Shown here: piece by piece, positions 34,728-43,738 of the stretch
Layout of the letters: each line of letters opens with the position of its first letter
How positions within the stretch are numbered: the stretch's first letter is position 1
Assembly (NCBI RefSeq): GCF_000196015.1
Contig: NC_007973.1
Coordinates: forward strand, 1,054,001 to 1,118,000
Reading direction: 5' to 3'
Length of the DNA: 64,000 nt
Source: Cupriavidus metallidurans CH34
GTDB taxonomy: Bacteria > Pseudomonadota > Gammaproteobacteria > Burkholderiales > Burkholderiaceae
The notes under the pieces: model-generated
What the model was told of the DNA's origin: nothing
Databases searched by the model: none
Seen by the model: only the letters and a program-made list of their open reading frames with translations
Program-made: the position numbers and the translations under genes

Positions 34728-35153
34728 TTATTGCTGGGGCATGTCGCGGCCAACCGGCATGGACCGGTGGGGCTTCAACATGCGGTCGGGCGTTGCCGAT
34801 TCCACGCGCGGCGCGGCCTGCAGCGTGGCGACGGCCTGGTCGGCGGTGATGTCGGGGGATTTTGTGATCGCGGTGACCAGCCAGACCCCTCCCGACATCG
34901 GGCGCTTGACCACATAGCGCACCGGCCCCTCGACCGCTGCCAGCAGCTTGCCGGCGTCTTCCGACGTTGTCACATCCGGCGGCGTGAACTTGACGAGGAT
35001 GTCACCGATCGCACGGTCGTCCGTAATGCTGCCGCGCGGCGGCGCGAATGACTTCGATTCCGAGGCGCAGCCCGACACTGCCGTCACAGCCAGCGCGGCA
35101 AAGGTGGCCGCGACGACGCGGCGGTGGAGCGATGGCGACTTGCCATGGGTCAT
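34728..35153 (-). CDS. Lipoprotein homologous to the subtilase propeptide (putative protease inhibitor/chaperone)
   Basis: A 141-residue lipoprotein with lipobox AVSGC (Cys29). Its body lines up with the propeptide of the neighbouring protease: both share VKRPMSG, then a strand (VWLVTAI versus MQLLTVK), then PRVESATPDRMLKPH versus PRIADAVPDRWLRLH. It stops where the protease's mature domain would begin. Detached I9-type domains can inhibit or help fold subtilases in trans. This gene is on the same strand 99 bases before the protease and 36 bases after recN. CAGGAG precedes the ATG. The role is inference; it might also be a regulator of another protease. Confidence 0.8.
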   Translation of the reverse strand: MTHGKSPSLHRRVVAATFAALAVTAVSGCASESKSFAPPRGSITDDRAIGDILVKFTPPDVTTSEDAGKLLAAVEGPVRYVVKRPMSGGVWLVTAITKSPDITADQAVATLQAAPRVESATPDRMLKPHRSMPVGRDMPQQ

Positions 35154-35189
35154 CGGTTTGAAACTCCTGTGTGGTTCGGCGTGCCGGAA

Positions 35190-36959
35190 TCAGCCGGCCG
35201 CGCGGCGCGGGCGCTTGCCACTGGCTTCGCGCGGCGAGTTGGCCGCTTGGGCTGCCTTGGTGCCTTGCGCCAGCATTTCCTCGGCATGTTGCATGGTCGT
35301 GGCAGTGACCGTGGTACCACCAAGCATACGCGCGGTTTCCTGGACGCGGCCATCCGTATCGAGTGTCCGGATGCGCGACCGCGTCACCGGTCCGCCATTG
35401 TCGCCTCCGGCCTTTCTGTCGTCCTTGCTGGTTTCCTTGCTGACCAGCAGGTGGGTCCCGGCCTGCGCCGCCACCTGTGGCAGGTGCGTGACGCAGAGTA
35501 CCTGCCGTGAACGTCCGAGTTCCTGCAGGCGGCGTCCAACCACTTCGGCCACCGCGCCGCCGATCCCCGTATCCACTTCGTCGAAGATCAGCGTTGGCGT
35601 GGGCGCCGCCTCGCTCGTGATGACCGAAATCGCCAGGCTGATCCGCGCCAGTTCGCCACCCGATGCCACGCGGGCGAGCGGCCTGGGGCTCACGCCGGCA
35701 TGGCCTGCCACCAGGAACTCGATCTGCTCGAGCCCGTGGCTCTGGCCTTCCTCGAGCGGATGCAATGCCACGGCGAACGTGCCACCGGCCATCGACAGGC
35801 CCTGCATCGCATTGGTAACCGCGGCGGACAAGGCTTCGGCTGCCACCTTGCGCGCGCCCGACAGATGCTGGGCGAGGGTCAGGTAGGCAGCGCGCGACGC
35901 GGCTTCGCGCGCCAGCACCTTGTTGATGTCCTGGGCGGCCTGGAGGTCGTCAAGTTGCTGGCGGCGGGCCAGCAACTCGTCGGATAGCTGTTCCGGCGGC
36001 AGACGATACTTGCGGGCGGTGGCGTGCAGCGCCTGCATGCGCTCTTCCACGGCCTGCAGCCGTTCTGGATCGAGTTCGAGCCGGTCGACATAGCGGTTCA
36101 GGGAGTGCGCGGCTTCCTCGACCTGCACCAGCGCCGGCTCGAGCGCGGCCAGCACGTCGCGCAGGCCCGGGTCGACATCGGCCAGTTGCTGGAGCCGGTG
36201 CACCACGCCGTTGAGCACGGAGGTCACTGCGCCGTCCGATTCGGATAGCGCGTCGAGCGCGGCGCGGCTGCCGTCGATCAGGCCCGCCGCGTGTGACAGG
36301 CGGTTGTATTCGCCCTGGATCTCTTCCCATTCGCCCGGCTGCGGCGCGAGCTTGTCCAGCTCGCCAACCTGCCATTCGAGCCGCTCCCGCTCGAGTTGCA
36401 TCTCGCGCGACTGGTGCTCGACCGCCTCGCGCTGCTTGACGCAGGCGCGCCACACACGCCAGGCCTCGGCCACGGCGGCGGATTGTTCGGTCAGACCTGC
36501 GTGGGCGTCGAACAACTGGCGCTGAGCATCCGGGCGCAGCAGCAACTGGTGCGCGTGCTGGCCGTGGATATCGACGAGCTGGTCGCCCACCTCGCGCAAC
36601 TGCGCCAGCGTTGCCGCGGCGCCATTGATGAAGGCCTTGCTGCGGCCGCTGGCGTCGACAGTCCGGCGCAGCAGCACGGTGCCGCCGTCGTCGTCTTCCA
36701 TGTCGCTCGACAGTTCGCGCTCGGCCAGCCACGCATCCAGCGCTGAGTGGGTGTGGAAGGTGGCACTGATGCTGGCACGTGCCGCGCCTTCGCGGACCAC
36801 GCCTGCGTCGGCCCGTTCACCTAACACCAGGGCGAGCGCGTCGATGAGGATCGACTTGCCCGCGCCGGTTTCACCCGTGAAGACGGTAAAGCCGGCGGAG
36901 AAGTCGAGGTCGAGCGTGTCGACGATGACGAAGTCGCGGATCGAGAGGCTGCGCAGCAT
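35190..36959 (-). CDS. recN: DNA repair protein RecN
   Basis: A 589-residue SMC-like ATPase for double-strand-break repair. Walker A GETGAGKS is at residues 29-36. A long coiled coil spans the middle third. The C-terminal ATPase half has the signature LARVASGGELARISLA and Walker B TPTLIFDEVDTGIGG. It is at normal length. It sits with nadK and hrcA in the order commonly seen in betaproteobacteria. In E. coli recN is SOS-controlled, but I see no LexA-type box before it here. Confidence 0.97.
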   Translation of the reverse strand: MLRSLSIRDFVIVDTLDLDFSAGFTVFTGETGAGKSILIDALALVLGERADAGVVREGAARASISATFHTHSALDAWLAERELSSDMEDDDGGTVLLRRTVDASGRSKAFINGAAATLAQLREVGDQLVDIHGQHAHQLLLRPDAQRQLFDAHAGLTEQSAAVAEAWRVWRACVKQREAVEHQSREMQLERERLEWQVGELDKLAPQPGEWEEIQGEYNRLSHAAGLIDGSRAALDALSESDGAVTSVLNGVVHRLQQLADVDPGLRDVLAALEPALVQVEEAAHSLNRYVDRLELDPERLQAVEERMQALHATARKYRLPPEQLSDELLARRQQLDDLQAAQDINKVLAREAASRAAYLTLAQHLSGARKVAAEALSAAVTNAMQGLSMAGGTFAVALHPLEEGQSHGLEQIEFLVAGHAGVSPRPLARVASGGELARISLAISVITSEAAPTPTLIFDEVDTGIGGAVAEVVGRRLQELGRSRQVLCVTHLPQVAAQAGTHLLVSKETSKDDRKAGGDNGGPVTRSRIRTLDTDGRVQETARMLGGTTVTATTMQHAEEMLAQGTKAAQAANSPREASGKRPRRAAG

Positions 36960-37039
36960 CGTGGGCGGTGAGCGGTGGCGGGTAAGGGCGGTAAGGTCGG
37001 GTAACGAGGATCAGGACGGAACGTTGAGGCGTCTGCGGA

Positions 37040-37957
37040 TCAGAGCCGGTTGTCTTCGGTCGGATACTCGTGCCAGTGCAGCTTCTTGCGCAGTGTGGCG
37101 TAGTAGTTATATCCCACTGGGTGCAGCAGGTTGATGGTCTTGGCCGAACGGCGTACCACGATGCGGTCGCCGGGCAGCAGCGAGGCCAGCGCCTGCATGT
37201 CGAAGTTGACGCTGACATCGCGCGCGCTGGCCACTTCGATCGTGACCTCGGCGTCGTACGGCAGCACGATGGGCCGGTTCGACAGCGCGTGTGGCGCGAT
37301 CGGCACCAGCACCAGGCCGGACAGCGTCGGGTGCAGGATCGGACCCCCCGCGGCCAGCGCGTAGGCGGTGGAGCCGGTGGGCGTGGAGACGATCAGGCCG
37401 TCCGAGCGCTGGTTGTACATGAAATAGCCGTCGACCGAGACCGCCAGTTCGACCATGCCGGAGATCCCCGAGCGGTTCACCACCACATCGTTGAACGCCA
37501 GCGCGGAGAAAATCACCGAGTCGTCGCGGATCACGCGCGACTCCAGCAGCATCCGGGTTTCGGCCTCATACCGGCCGGACAGCATCTCGGGCAGTGCCGT
37601 GGAGATGGCATCGAGCGGGATGTCGGTCATAAAGCCCAGCCGGCCGTGGTTGACGCCGATCACCGGCACATCGTGCCCGGCTAGCTGGCGGGCCAGCCCG
37701 AGCAGCGTCCCGTCGCCGCCCAGCACCACCGCCACATCAGCTTCGCGGCCGATCTCGTCGGGGGTCAGCACCGGGTAACCTGTCAGCCCGGTAGCCATTG
37801 CGGTTTCGCGTTCGAACACCACATCCTGTCCGTTACGGGAGATGCAAGACGCGAGTTCTTCCAGCGGACCTTCGATGCCAGCGGTCGAATGTCGGCCCAC
37901 CAGGGCTACAGTCTTGAACGGGGGGCGCGCGGCGCCGGTCTTGTGGGGGGCAGACAT
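37040..37957 (-). CDS. nadK: NAD kinase
   Basis: A 305-residue ATP-dependent NAD kinase producing NADP. The hallmark GGDGT is at residues 80-84 and the second conserved region [18 protein letters not shown] follows in the C-terminal domain. ATG 37957 (MSAPHKTG) gives the usual length. It lies 80 bases before recN on the same strand and is divergent from hrcA. Confidence 0.97.
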   Translation of the reverse strand: MSAPHKTGAARPPFKTVALVGRHSTAGIEGPLEELASCISRNGQDVVFERETAMATGLTGYPVLTPDEIGREADVAVVLGGDGTLLGLARQLAGHDVPVIGVNHGRLGFMTDIPLDAISTALPEMLSGRYEAETRMLLESRVIRDDSVIFSALAFNDVVVNRSGISGMVELAVSVDGYFMYNQRSDGLIVSTPTGSTAYALAAGGPILHPTLSGLVLVPIAPHALSNRPIVLPYDAEVTIEVASARDVSVNFDMQALASLLPGDRIVVRRSAKTINLLHPVGYNYYATLRKKLHWHEYPTEDNRL

Positions 37958-38057
37958 GCCGGGATTAGACCATACCGGCATGATCGTTGTCAGCACTGGG
38001 CCGCCGCCGCTCCAGGTGACGCCTGAACCGCCAAAGTTTGATTAAAATCGGGGCATC

Positions 38058-39104
38058 ATGGACGAACGTTCAAAAAAGCTTCTCAAGACCCTGATCGAGC
38101 GATACATCGTCGAGGGGCAGCCCGTGGGCTCGCGCACCCTGTCGAAGTTCTCGGGGCTTGATCTCTCGCCGGCCACCATCCGCAACGTGATGTCGGACCT
38201 CGAGGAGATGGGTTTCATCGCCAGCCCACATACCTCGGCTGGCCGAATCCCCACGCCGCGCGGGTACCGGCTGTTTGTCGACACGATGCTGACGGCGCGC
38301 CCGCTGGAGCGCGCGCCGGAGTTCAGTGCCGAGTTGGCGGAGCTGACCGGCCAGATCCAGGGGCAACTGGGTGGCCAGCAGTTCGGGCCGCAGCGCATGA
38401 TCACGGCGGCAGCGCATACGCTTTCGAATCTTTCTCATTTCGCTGGCGTGGTGATGACGCCACGGCGCGCGCAGTCGTTCCGTCAGGTGGAATTCATGCG
38501 GTTGTCTGACAAGCGCATCCTGCTGATCATCGTCAGCCCGGAAGGGGATGTGCAGAACCGCATCATCCAGACCGACCTGGCGTACACGCCGGGCCAGCTC
38601 ATCGAGGCGGCGAACTTCTTCAACTCGCACTATGCGGGCATGAGCTTCGACGCCGTGCGCGACCACCTGCGCGTGGAGTTGCAGGACCTGCGCCGCGACA
38701 TGTCCGCGCTGATGCAGGCGGCGGTCGAGGCGGGCAGCAGCGCAATGGCCGAGGACAACGAGCAGGTGTTCATTTCAGGCGAGCGCAAGCTGCTGGAAGT
38801 GGAAGACCTGTCATCGAGCATGGACAAGCTGCGTCGCCTGTTCGACGTGTTCGAGCACAAGACGAGCCTGCTGCAGCTGCTCGATGTGTCGAGTCACGCG
38901 CAAGGCGTGCAGATCTTCATCGGCGGCGAAAGCCAGCTTGTGCCGATCGAGGACATGGCCGTGATCACCGCGCCATACGGGGTGGATGGCCAGATCGTTG
39001 GCACCCTGGGCGTGATCGGCCCCACGCGGATGGCCTACGAACGGGTGATCCCGATCGTCGATATCACCGCGCGGCTCCTGTCCAGCGCGCTCAGCCAGAG
39101 CTGA
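38058..39104 (+). CDS. hrcA: Heat-inducible transcription repressor HrcA
   Basis: A 348-residue HrcA. The N-terminal winged helix contains [27 protein letters not shown] and the [12 protein letters not shown] signature; the C-terminal GAF-like dimer domain follows. HrcA represses heat-shock operons by binding the CIRCE element and is reset by GroEL. No CIRCE copy is visible before hrcA or grpE in this window, so its targets are elsewhere, most probably groESL. The ATG at 38058 follows CGGGG. Divergent from nadK. Confidence 0.97.
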   Translation: MDERSKKLLKTLIERYIVEGQPVGSRTLSKFSGLDLSPATIRNVMSDLEEMGFIASPHTSAGRIPTPRGYRLFVDTMLTARPLERAPEFSAELAELTGQIQGQLGGQQFGPQRMITAAAHTLSNLSHFAGVVMTPRRAQSFRQVEFMRLSDKRILLIIVSPEGDVQNRIIQTDLAYTPGQLIEAANFFNSHYAGMSFDAVRDHLRVELQDLRRDMSALMQAAVEAGSSAMAEDNEQVFISGERKLLEVEDLSSSMDKLRRLFDVFEHKTSLLQLLDVSSHAQGVQIFIGGESQLVPIEDMAVITAPYGVDGQIVGTLGVIGPTRMAYERVIPIVDITARLLSSALSQS

Positions 39105-39214
39105 GCCACGAACTATTGACACGGTGGACGTGTCTGTCCTGAGTCGGCCGCCTGCAACGGCTTGCGGCCGGCCCCAGATTCGCCAGCGCCCCCGGCAGTC
39201 CCAACGGAAACCCT

Positions 39215-40330
39215 ATGACGTTTTCGCCTGAACCGGCACACCAGCACGGCCAGCCGCCGCGCACCGCGATCCTGCTGATCAACCTCGGCACCCCGGACGC
39301 GCCCACGCCTAAGGCGGTGGGGCGCTACCTGAAGGCGTTCCTGTCCGACCCGCGCGTGGTAGAGATCCCGCGCCTGGCCTGGCTGCCGATCCTGCACGGC
39401 CTGATCCTGCCGTTCCGCTCGCGGGCGTCGGCCATGAAGTACGAGTCGATCTGGCTGCGCGAGGCGCATATGACCGGGTCGCCGCTACTTGTGTATACAG
39501 AGCGCCAAGCTCATGCGCTGCAACTGTTGATGCAGCAGCAGGGTCACGACGTAACGGTGGCCTGTGCGATGCGCTATGGCAATCCGTCGATCGAATCGGT
39601 CATGGAAGCGCTGCGCCGGCAGGGTACCGAACAGATCCTGTTGCTGCCGCTGTATCCGCAGTTCTCCGGCACGACCACGGCCACCGCTTTCGACGAGGCA
39701 TTTCGTGTCCTGTCGACATGGCGCAACCAGCCCGAGTTACGGCTGGTCAAGCATTTCCACGATCACCCGGCGTATATCTCTGCGCTGCACAAGCAGGTGG
39801 GCGGCTATTGGGCCCAGCATGGCAAGCCGGACTTCGCGCGCGGTGACAAGCTGATTCTGTCGTTCCACGGCCTTCCGCGCCGGTTGCTGGACCTGGGTGA
39901 TCCCTATCACTGCGAGTGTCTGAAGACCGGTCGTCTGCTCGGCGAGGCGCTGGGCTTGCAGCCCGGCCAGTTTCAGGTGACGTTTCAGTCTCGCTTTGGC
40001 AAGGCGGAGTGGTTACAGCCCTACACGGCGCCGACGCTGGCCGAACTGGGCAAGGTCGGGACACAGCGCGTGGACGTGTTCTGTCCCGGCTTTCCGGCCG
40101 ACTGCATCGAGACGCTCGAGGAGATCGCGATGGAGGGGCAGTCGGAATTCCGCTTGGCCGGCGGCCAGGATTTCCATTTCATCCCGTGCCTCAACGATGC
40201 CGAGGCGTGGATCGCCGGATTGGCGGATATTGCATTGCAGCATTTGCAGGGGTGGCCGCTCAATGTTCCACATCCCCACGAACTGGAAGCGAGACGCTCC
40301 CGCGCGCAGGCGCGTGGCGCGGGAGCCTGA
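39215..40330 (+). CDS. hemH: Ferrochelatase
   Basis: A 371-residue ferrochelatase inserting Fe(II) into protoporphyrin IX, the last step of haem synthesis. The metal-binding His218 is in [10 protein letters not shown], the acidic partner in [12 protein letters not shown], and [15 protein letters not shown] and [15 protein letters not shown] are conserved blocks. No transmembrane or 2Fe-2S tail is present. The 110-base gap to hrcA carries no gene. hslR follows 49 bases downstream on the same strand. Confidence 0.97.
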   Translation: MTFSPEPAHQHGQPPRTAILLINLGTPDAPTPKAVGRYLKAFLSDPRVVEIPRLAWLPILHGLILPFRSRASAMKYESIWLREAHMTGSPLLVYTERQAHALQLLMQQQGHDVTVACAMRYGNPSIESVMEALRRQGTEQILLLPLYPQFSGTTTATAFDEAFRVLSTWRNQPELRLVKHFHDHPAYISALHKQVGGYWAQHGKPDFARGDKLILSFHGLPRRLLDLGDPYHCECLKTGRLLGEALGLQPGQFQVTFQSRFGKAEWLQPYTAPTLAELGKVGTQRVDVFCPGFPADCIETLEEIAMEGQSEFRLAGGQDFHFIPCLNDAEAWIAGLADIALQHLQGWPLNVPHPHELEARRSRAQARGAGA

Positions 40331-40379
40331 GGCCGTAACGGCAGTCACGGGCGGCCACGGCTAGTAACGGACGGTAATC

Positions 40380-40775
40380 ATGCAAGTCGATTTCGAACCC
40401 GATGCGCGGCTGCGCATCGACAAATGGCTCTGGTGCGCGCGCTTCTTCAAGACGCGCTCGCTGGCTGCCGAGGCGGTGGAGCGGGGCCGCGTGAGCGTCA
40501 ACGGGCAGCCCTGCAAGAACTCGCGCGAGGTCAAGCCGGGCGACACCGTGATATTGGAGGCGCATCAACAGCAATGGGAGGTGGTGGTCAAGGGCGTGGC
40601 CGCGTCACGCGGGCCGGCGCCGATCGCCCAGACGCTCTATGCGGAGACCGAGGAAAGCCAGGCCAGGCGCCAGACAGACGCGGAACGGCGGCGCTTCCAG
40701 CACGAGCCGGCCGCGCAGATGCACGGGCGACCGACCAAGCGCGACCGGCGCAGAATCGACGGCTTCAAGGGGTGA
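40380..40775 (+). CDS. hslR: Hsp15-like RNA-binding S4 protein HslR
   Basis: A 131-residue protein with an N-terminal S4 RNA-binding domain (about 11-70: RIDKWLWCARFFKTRSLAAEAVERGRVSVNG) and a basic, disordered tail (RPTKRDRRRIDGFKG). Heat-shock protein 15 binds stalled 50S subunits carrying a nascent chain and returns them to translation. Length and tail match the E. coli protein (133). Its place among hrcA, hemH and grpE fits a heat-shock neighbourhood. Confidence 0.93.
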   Translation: MQVDFEPDARLRIDKWLWCARFFKTRSLAAEAVERGRVSVNGQPCKNSREVKPGDTVILEAHQQQWEVVVKGVAASRGPAPIAQTLYAETEESQARRQTDAERRRFQHEPAAQMHGRPTKRDRRRIDGFKG

Positions 40776-40826
40776 TGGTTGCGGCTAGCCGGGGCGGGGC
40801 GCTCCGGCTGGCCGTAATGTGGCGGG

Positions 40827-40982
40827 TTAGCGGACGTACTGGACGAGGTAATGCTTGAATACGGCCTTGCCGCTGCCATACTCGGTGTCGCGCGGGGCAA
40901 CCGTATCGGACAGGCAGATGAAGACCGTCATGGCCGAGAGCGCGGCAATCAGGCAAAGGGTAACGACTGGCAGCTTGTGCAT
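40827..40982 (-). CDS. Small single-span membrane protein (51 aa), unknown function
   Basis: A 51-residue frame with a good ribosome site (GGAAGG, 6 bases before the ATG at 40982). The hydrophobic segment at about residues 4-24 (PVVTLCLIAALSAMTVFICL) would cross the membrane once or serve as an uncleaved signal. The rest is polar, ending in KAVFKHYLVQYVR. It is antisense-oriented between hslR and grpE. I do not recognise the family; its reality rests on the ribosome site and the clean hydrophobic profile. Confidence 0.55.
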   Translation of the reverse strand: MHKLPVVTLCLIAALSAMTVFICLSDTVAPRDTEYGSGKAVFKHYLVQYVR

Positions 40983-41152
40983 GGCGAACCTTCCGAAGGA
41001 TGCACCAAAATGATCCACCTCTCTGCTCCCGTTATTTTTGACATTTTTTATTAAGTGAATCTTAGTGTGTGCGATGCAGCAAAGCAATGACGGCTCGATT
41101 TCATCGGGCAAGGCTTTGTAACGACGTATTTCTGCGTCTCTGAACCTCCACA

Positions 41153-41180
41153 CTTGAAAAATCGGGGACTGACACCAACT
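41153..41180 (+). promoter_or_regulatory. Candidate heat-shock (sigma-32) promoter of grpE
   Basis: The -35 element CTTGAAA (41153-41159) is an exact match to the sigma-32 consensus. After a 13-base spacer the -10 region CACCAACT (41173-41180) agrees with CCCCATNT at most positions. It lies 87 bases before the grpE start. The wider gap 40983-41266 holds no gene. Confidence 0.45.
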
Positions 41181-41266
41181 GCGGCTAGACTTGCCGGTTT
41201 GACACCCGACTCACCCGATGGCCTGCCGCCAGAGCGGGCCGTGCTTTTGTTTTGATACGAATCGAC

Positions 41267-41809
41267 ATGGAAGAACAGAACCAGACGCCAACCCCCAATA
41301 CGCAGGCAGCCGAGGACGCCGCCCGCACGCCGGAAGCCGGTGCCGACGAGGTGGGCCGCCTGACGCAACAGGTGGCCGAACTGGAAGCCAAGGCGAAGGA
41401 ACACTACGACATGTTCCTGCGCGCCACGGCGGAGGGCGAGAACATCCGCCGCCGTTCGCAGGACGAAGTGGCCAAGGCCCACAAGTTCGCCATCGAGAGC
41501 TTTGCCGATAACCTCGTGCCCGTGATGGACAGCCTGCAGGCCGCGCTGGCCGACGGTACCGGTGACCTCGGCAAGCTGCGCGAAGGTGTGGAACTGACCG
41601 CACGCCAGCTGGCCGCCGCGTTCGAACGTGGTCGCATCGTCGAAGTGAACCCGGTGGGCGAGAAGTTCGATCCGCATCGCCACCAGGCCATCTCGATGGT
41701 GCCGTCCGAGCAGGAACCGAACACCGTGGTCAACGTGCTGCAACGCGGCTACATGATTGCCGACCGCGTGCTGCGCCCGGCGCTGGTGACCGTCTCGGCG
41801 CCGCGCTGA
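41267..41809 (+). CDS. grpE: Nucleotide exchange factor GrpE
   Basis: A 180-residue GrpE, the ADP-release factor of DnaK. The disordered N-terminus and long helix (about 20-70: [33 protein letters not shown]) precede the beta-wing domain with [20 protein letters not shown] and [22 protein letters not shown] chose ATG 41267 (MEEQNQT). dnaK and dnaJ do not follow directly; a thioredoxin-like gene comes next. Confidence 0.97.
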
Positions 41810-41838
41810 GCGCGAGTCGTCCGCATACGGCAGTACGA

Positions 41839-41866
41839 AACGCCCGGGCCATTGGCGCCGGGCGTT
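41839..41866 (+). terminator. 9-bp hairpin between grpE and the thioredoxin-like gene
   Basis: Arms AACGCCCGG and CCGGGCGTT enclose 10 bases, 29 bases after the grpE stop. The following bases are TGTCG, not a T-run, so it may slow but not fully stop transcription into the next gene. Confidence 0.5.
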
Positions 41867-41887
41867 GTCGTTTCAGGAGCGATCGAA

Positions 41888-42292
41888 ATGTCTGAAGAAA
41901 ACCAGCCGCACCTCGATCACCGCGCGTTCGAGGCGCTCGACATGGCCGAAGTCGATGGCGAGAACATCGACGCGGCAATCGCCAACGCTGGCGACGATCT
42001 GGTCTGCGTGTTCTTCTGGGGTGTGGACTGCTTCAACTGCGAGATGGCCAAGAAGGCGATCCTGGCCAATCCCGAACCGATTCGCGCGCTCGACCTGCGC
42101 TGGCTACATGCCAACGTCTATGCCCATCCCGAACTGGGTCGGCGCTTCGGCCTGCATGGGATTCCCGTGTTCATGTTCTTCCACAAGGGCAAGAAGCTCG
42201 GCCGCGCGACGGGCTGGCACGGCCATGGGCAGTTCTCGGCGGCCGTGGGCAATGCGCGGCTCAAGGCCAGCGGCAAACCGCTAGCGGGATAG
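41888..42292 (+). CDS. Thioredoxin-like protein with CFNC motif
   Basis: A 134-residue cytoplasmic thioredoxin-fold protein without signal peptide. The redox motif is Cys48-Phe-Asn-Cys51 (WGVDCFNCEMAKKAIL) and the cis-proline loop is in LHGIPVFMFF. The CFNC dipeptide differs from the CGPC of thioredoxin, so its redox potential and partners are likely different. AGGAG precedes the ATG. It follows grpE on the same strand and its last 12 bases overlap the 3' end of the convergent phospholipase gene. Confidence 0.85.
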   Translation: MSEENQPHLDHRAFEALDMAEVDGENIDAAIANAGDDLVCVFFWGVDCFNCEMAKKAILANPEPIRALDLRWLHANVYAHPELGRRFGLHGIPVFMFFHKGKKLGRATGWHGHGQFSAAVGNARLKASGKPLAG

Positions 42293-43582
42293 CGCGTAGC
42301 CCAGGCGGATCTGCCAGGGCGTCTTCTGGTTGTAGTTGAGCAGGCTTTCGCCATAGCCATAGAAGTAGCCCAGCATCAGGTAGCCAGCCGTGCCCGGAAT
42401 CAGGCGAGAAAGCGGGTAAGAGGCCTGCGCGTCGACGCTACCGTACATCTGCCGCGTGCCCTTGCGCAGCGTGGCGGCGAATTCCCACGAGTCGGGCTTC
42501 CCGTAGGCCAGGTTCAGGTCCATGTAGCCACGATAGTGCGCGATGTCCTCGTTCTCGCTTTTCTCCAGGTACGCATAGACTTTGGGCGCCACGCGCCAGT
42601 GCCAGTCGTTCTGGTCGCCAAAGTACATCGTCGGCTTGAGGAACAGCGTGTTGATGCTGCGCGAGTCGGCACCGGCCCGGCCATTCGACTCGTGCTCGAA
42701 GCCCGAAGCGATCGACAGCCGGCTGATCACGCTGTTCTTCACACCCGTGTCGGACAGGTAGTAATACAGGCTCGGACGATAGTTGGTGTCCTCGAACGGC
42801 TTCGAGGCGCTGTGCAGGTCCCATAACGAGAACTGCGTGTAGGCGAAGTAGAGGTTGTCGATGAAGCGCTTCGACGCCGGATCCTTGCCCTCGTAGATCC
42901 GGAACTTGAAGCTGAGCTGAAACTTGGCGTTGGCCCCGTCGTGCGCGCCGAACATGATGTACATCGGCTCGTTGAAGGAAAGCCGTTGCGCGTCGCGCAG
43001 ATCGGCTGGCGCTGGGGTGGATGCGGGGACATTCTCGGCCGATACGACCGGGGTGACCTGACCAGCGCTGACAGGCGCGACGGCCACTTTCGGTTCGGCC
43101 GGCGTGCCGGCGACCACTGGCGCAGTAACTGTGGCCGGGTTTGCGCCCGGCGCCTGGTTCAGCGTGATCAGGACCGGCGCGGCGTCGATCCCTGAGATGT
43201 CCAGGCGGACCACTCCACGCAATGTCGTAGGCCATTCCCCGCGGAAGCTGACGGTCTGGTGCTCGCCTTGCCGCAGGTTCAGGACGGTTGGCCCCTTGCC
43301 GACGCGCTTGAGCGTCATGGGTGCCGGTGCCACAAGGTCTCCAGAGGCCGACACCTCAAGGGAGTCCGGTACGGCATAGCGCCGCATGTCCCGATCCCCA
43401 GTGATCAGCAGGGTCAGTGTGAGGGGCTGAGTGGCATCAATGACACGCGGCGGCTGCAACACGGATACTGCGGCATCGGCTGGCGTGGCGTGGAACAGGA
43501 CGGCCGACGAGGCCAGCGTAGGCAACAGCAGGCGGAAGGCCGTGCGTGGAAGTGCAACACGGCCTGACACGTAACGTGGCAT
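42281..43582 (-). CDS. pldA: Outer membrane phospholipase A (OMPLA) family protein with N-terminal extension
   Basis: A beta-barrel phospholipase A of the outer membrane. Active-site residues fit E. coli OmpLA: His297 and Ser299 in GFEHESNGR and Asn311 in SRSIN, with the same 12-residue Ser-to-Asn distance. The barrel domain covers about 205-433 and the last strand ends in YALSR. Before it come a signal peptide (ending at PADAA, near 38) and an extra region of about 160 residues, partly beta-rich and partly a Pro/Ala/Val/Thr linker, which OmpLA lacks. The start is uncertain: ATG 43582 leaves a normal signal peptide, while 43672 or 43690 would add a long basic N-terminus. No ribosome site is clear. 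Confidence 0.88.
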   Translation of the reverse strand: MPRYVSGRVALPRTAFRLLLPTLASSAVLFHATPADAAVSVLQPPRVIDATQPLTLTLLITGDRDMRRYAVPDSLEVSASGDLVAPAPMTLKRVGKGPTVLNLRQGEHQTVSFRGEWPTTLRGVVRLDISGIDAAPVLITLNQAPGANPATVTAPVVAGTPAEPKVAVAPVSAGQVTPVVSAENVPASTPAPADLRDAQRLSFNEPMYIMFGAHDGANAKFQLSFKFRIYEGKDPASKRFIDNLYFAYTQFSLWDLHSASKPFEDTNYRPSLYYYLSDTGVKNSVISRLSIASGFEHESNGRAGADSRSINTLFLKPTMYFGDQNDWHWRVAPKVYAYLEKSENEDIAHYRGYMDLNLAYGKPDSWEFAATLRKGTRQMYGSVDAQASYPLSRLIPGTAGYLMLGYFYGYGESLLNYNQKTPWQIRLGYALSR

Positions 43583-43738
43583 CGGGAGCAATAAGCGCCG
43601 CACCGGCGGGATATCGACAGCACTCCGGTGACGTGGACGCGACAAGAGTTGCGATGCCCGCAAGCGTACCATGTGTGGCGCGTGCGGCATGTGACGAATG
43701 GTTAGCCACGGGGCGTGGCCAAACCGGGTGGGTGCGGA

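Noticed and set aside
37958..41267. Search for a CIRCE element before hrcA and grpE
   Set aside because: No TTAGCACTC-N9-GAGTGCTAA-like repeat was found in the 37958-38057 or 40983-41266 spaces.
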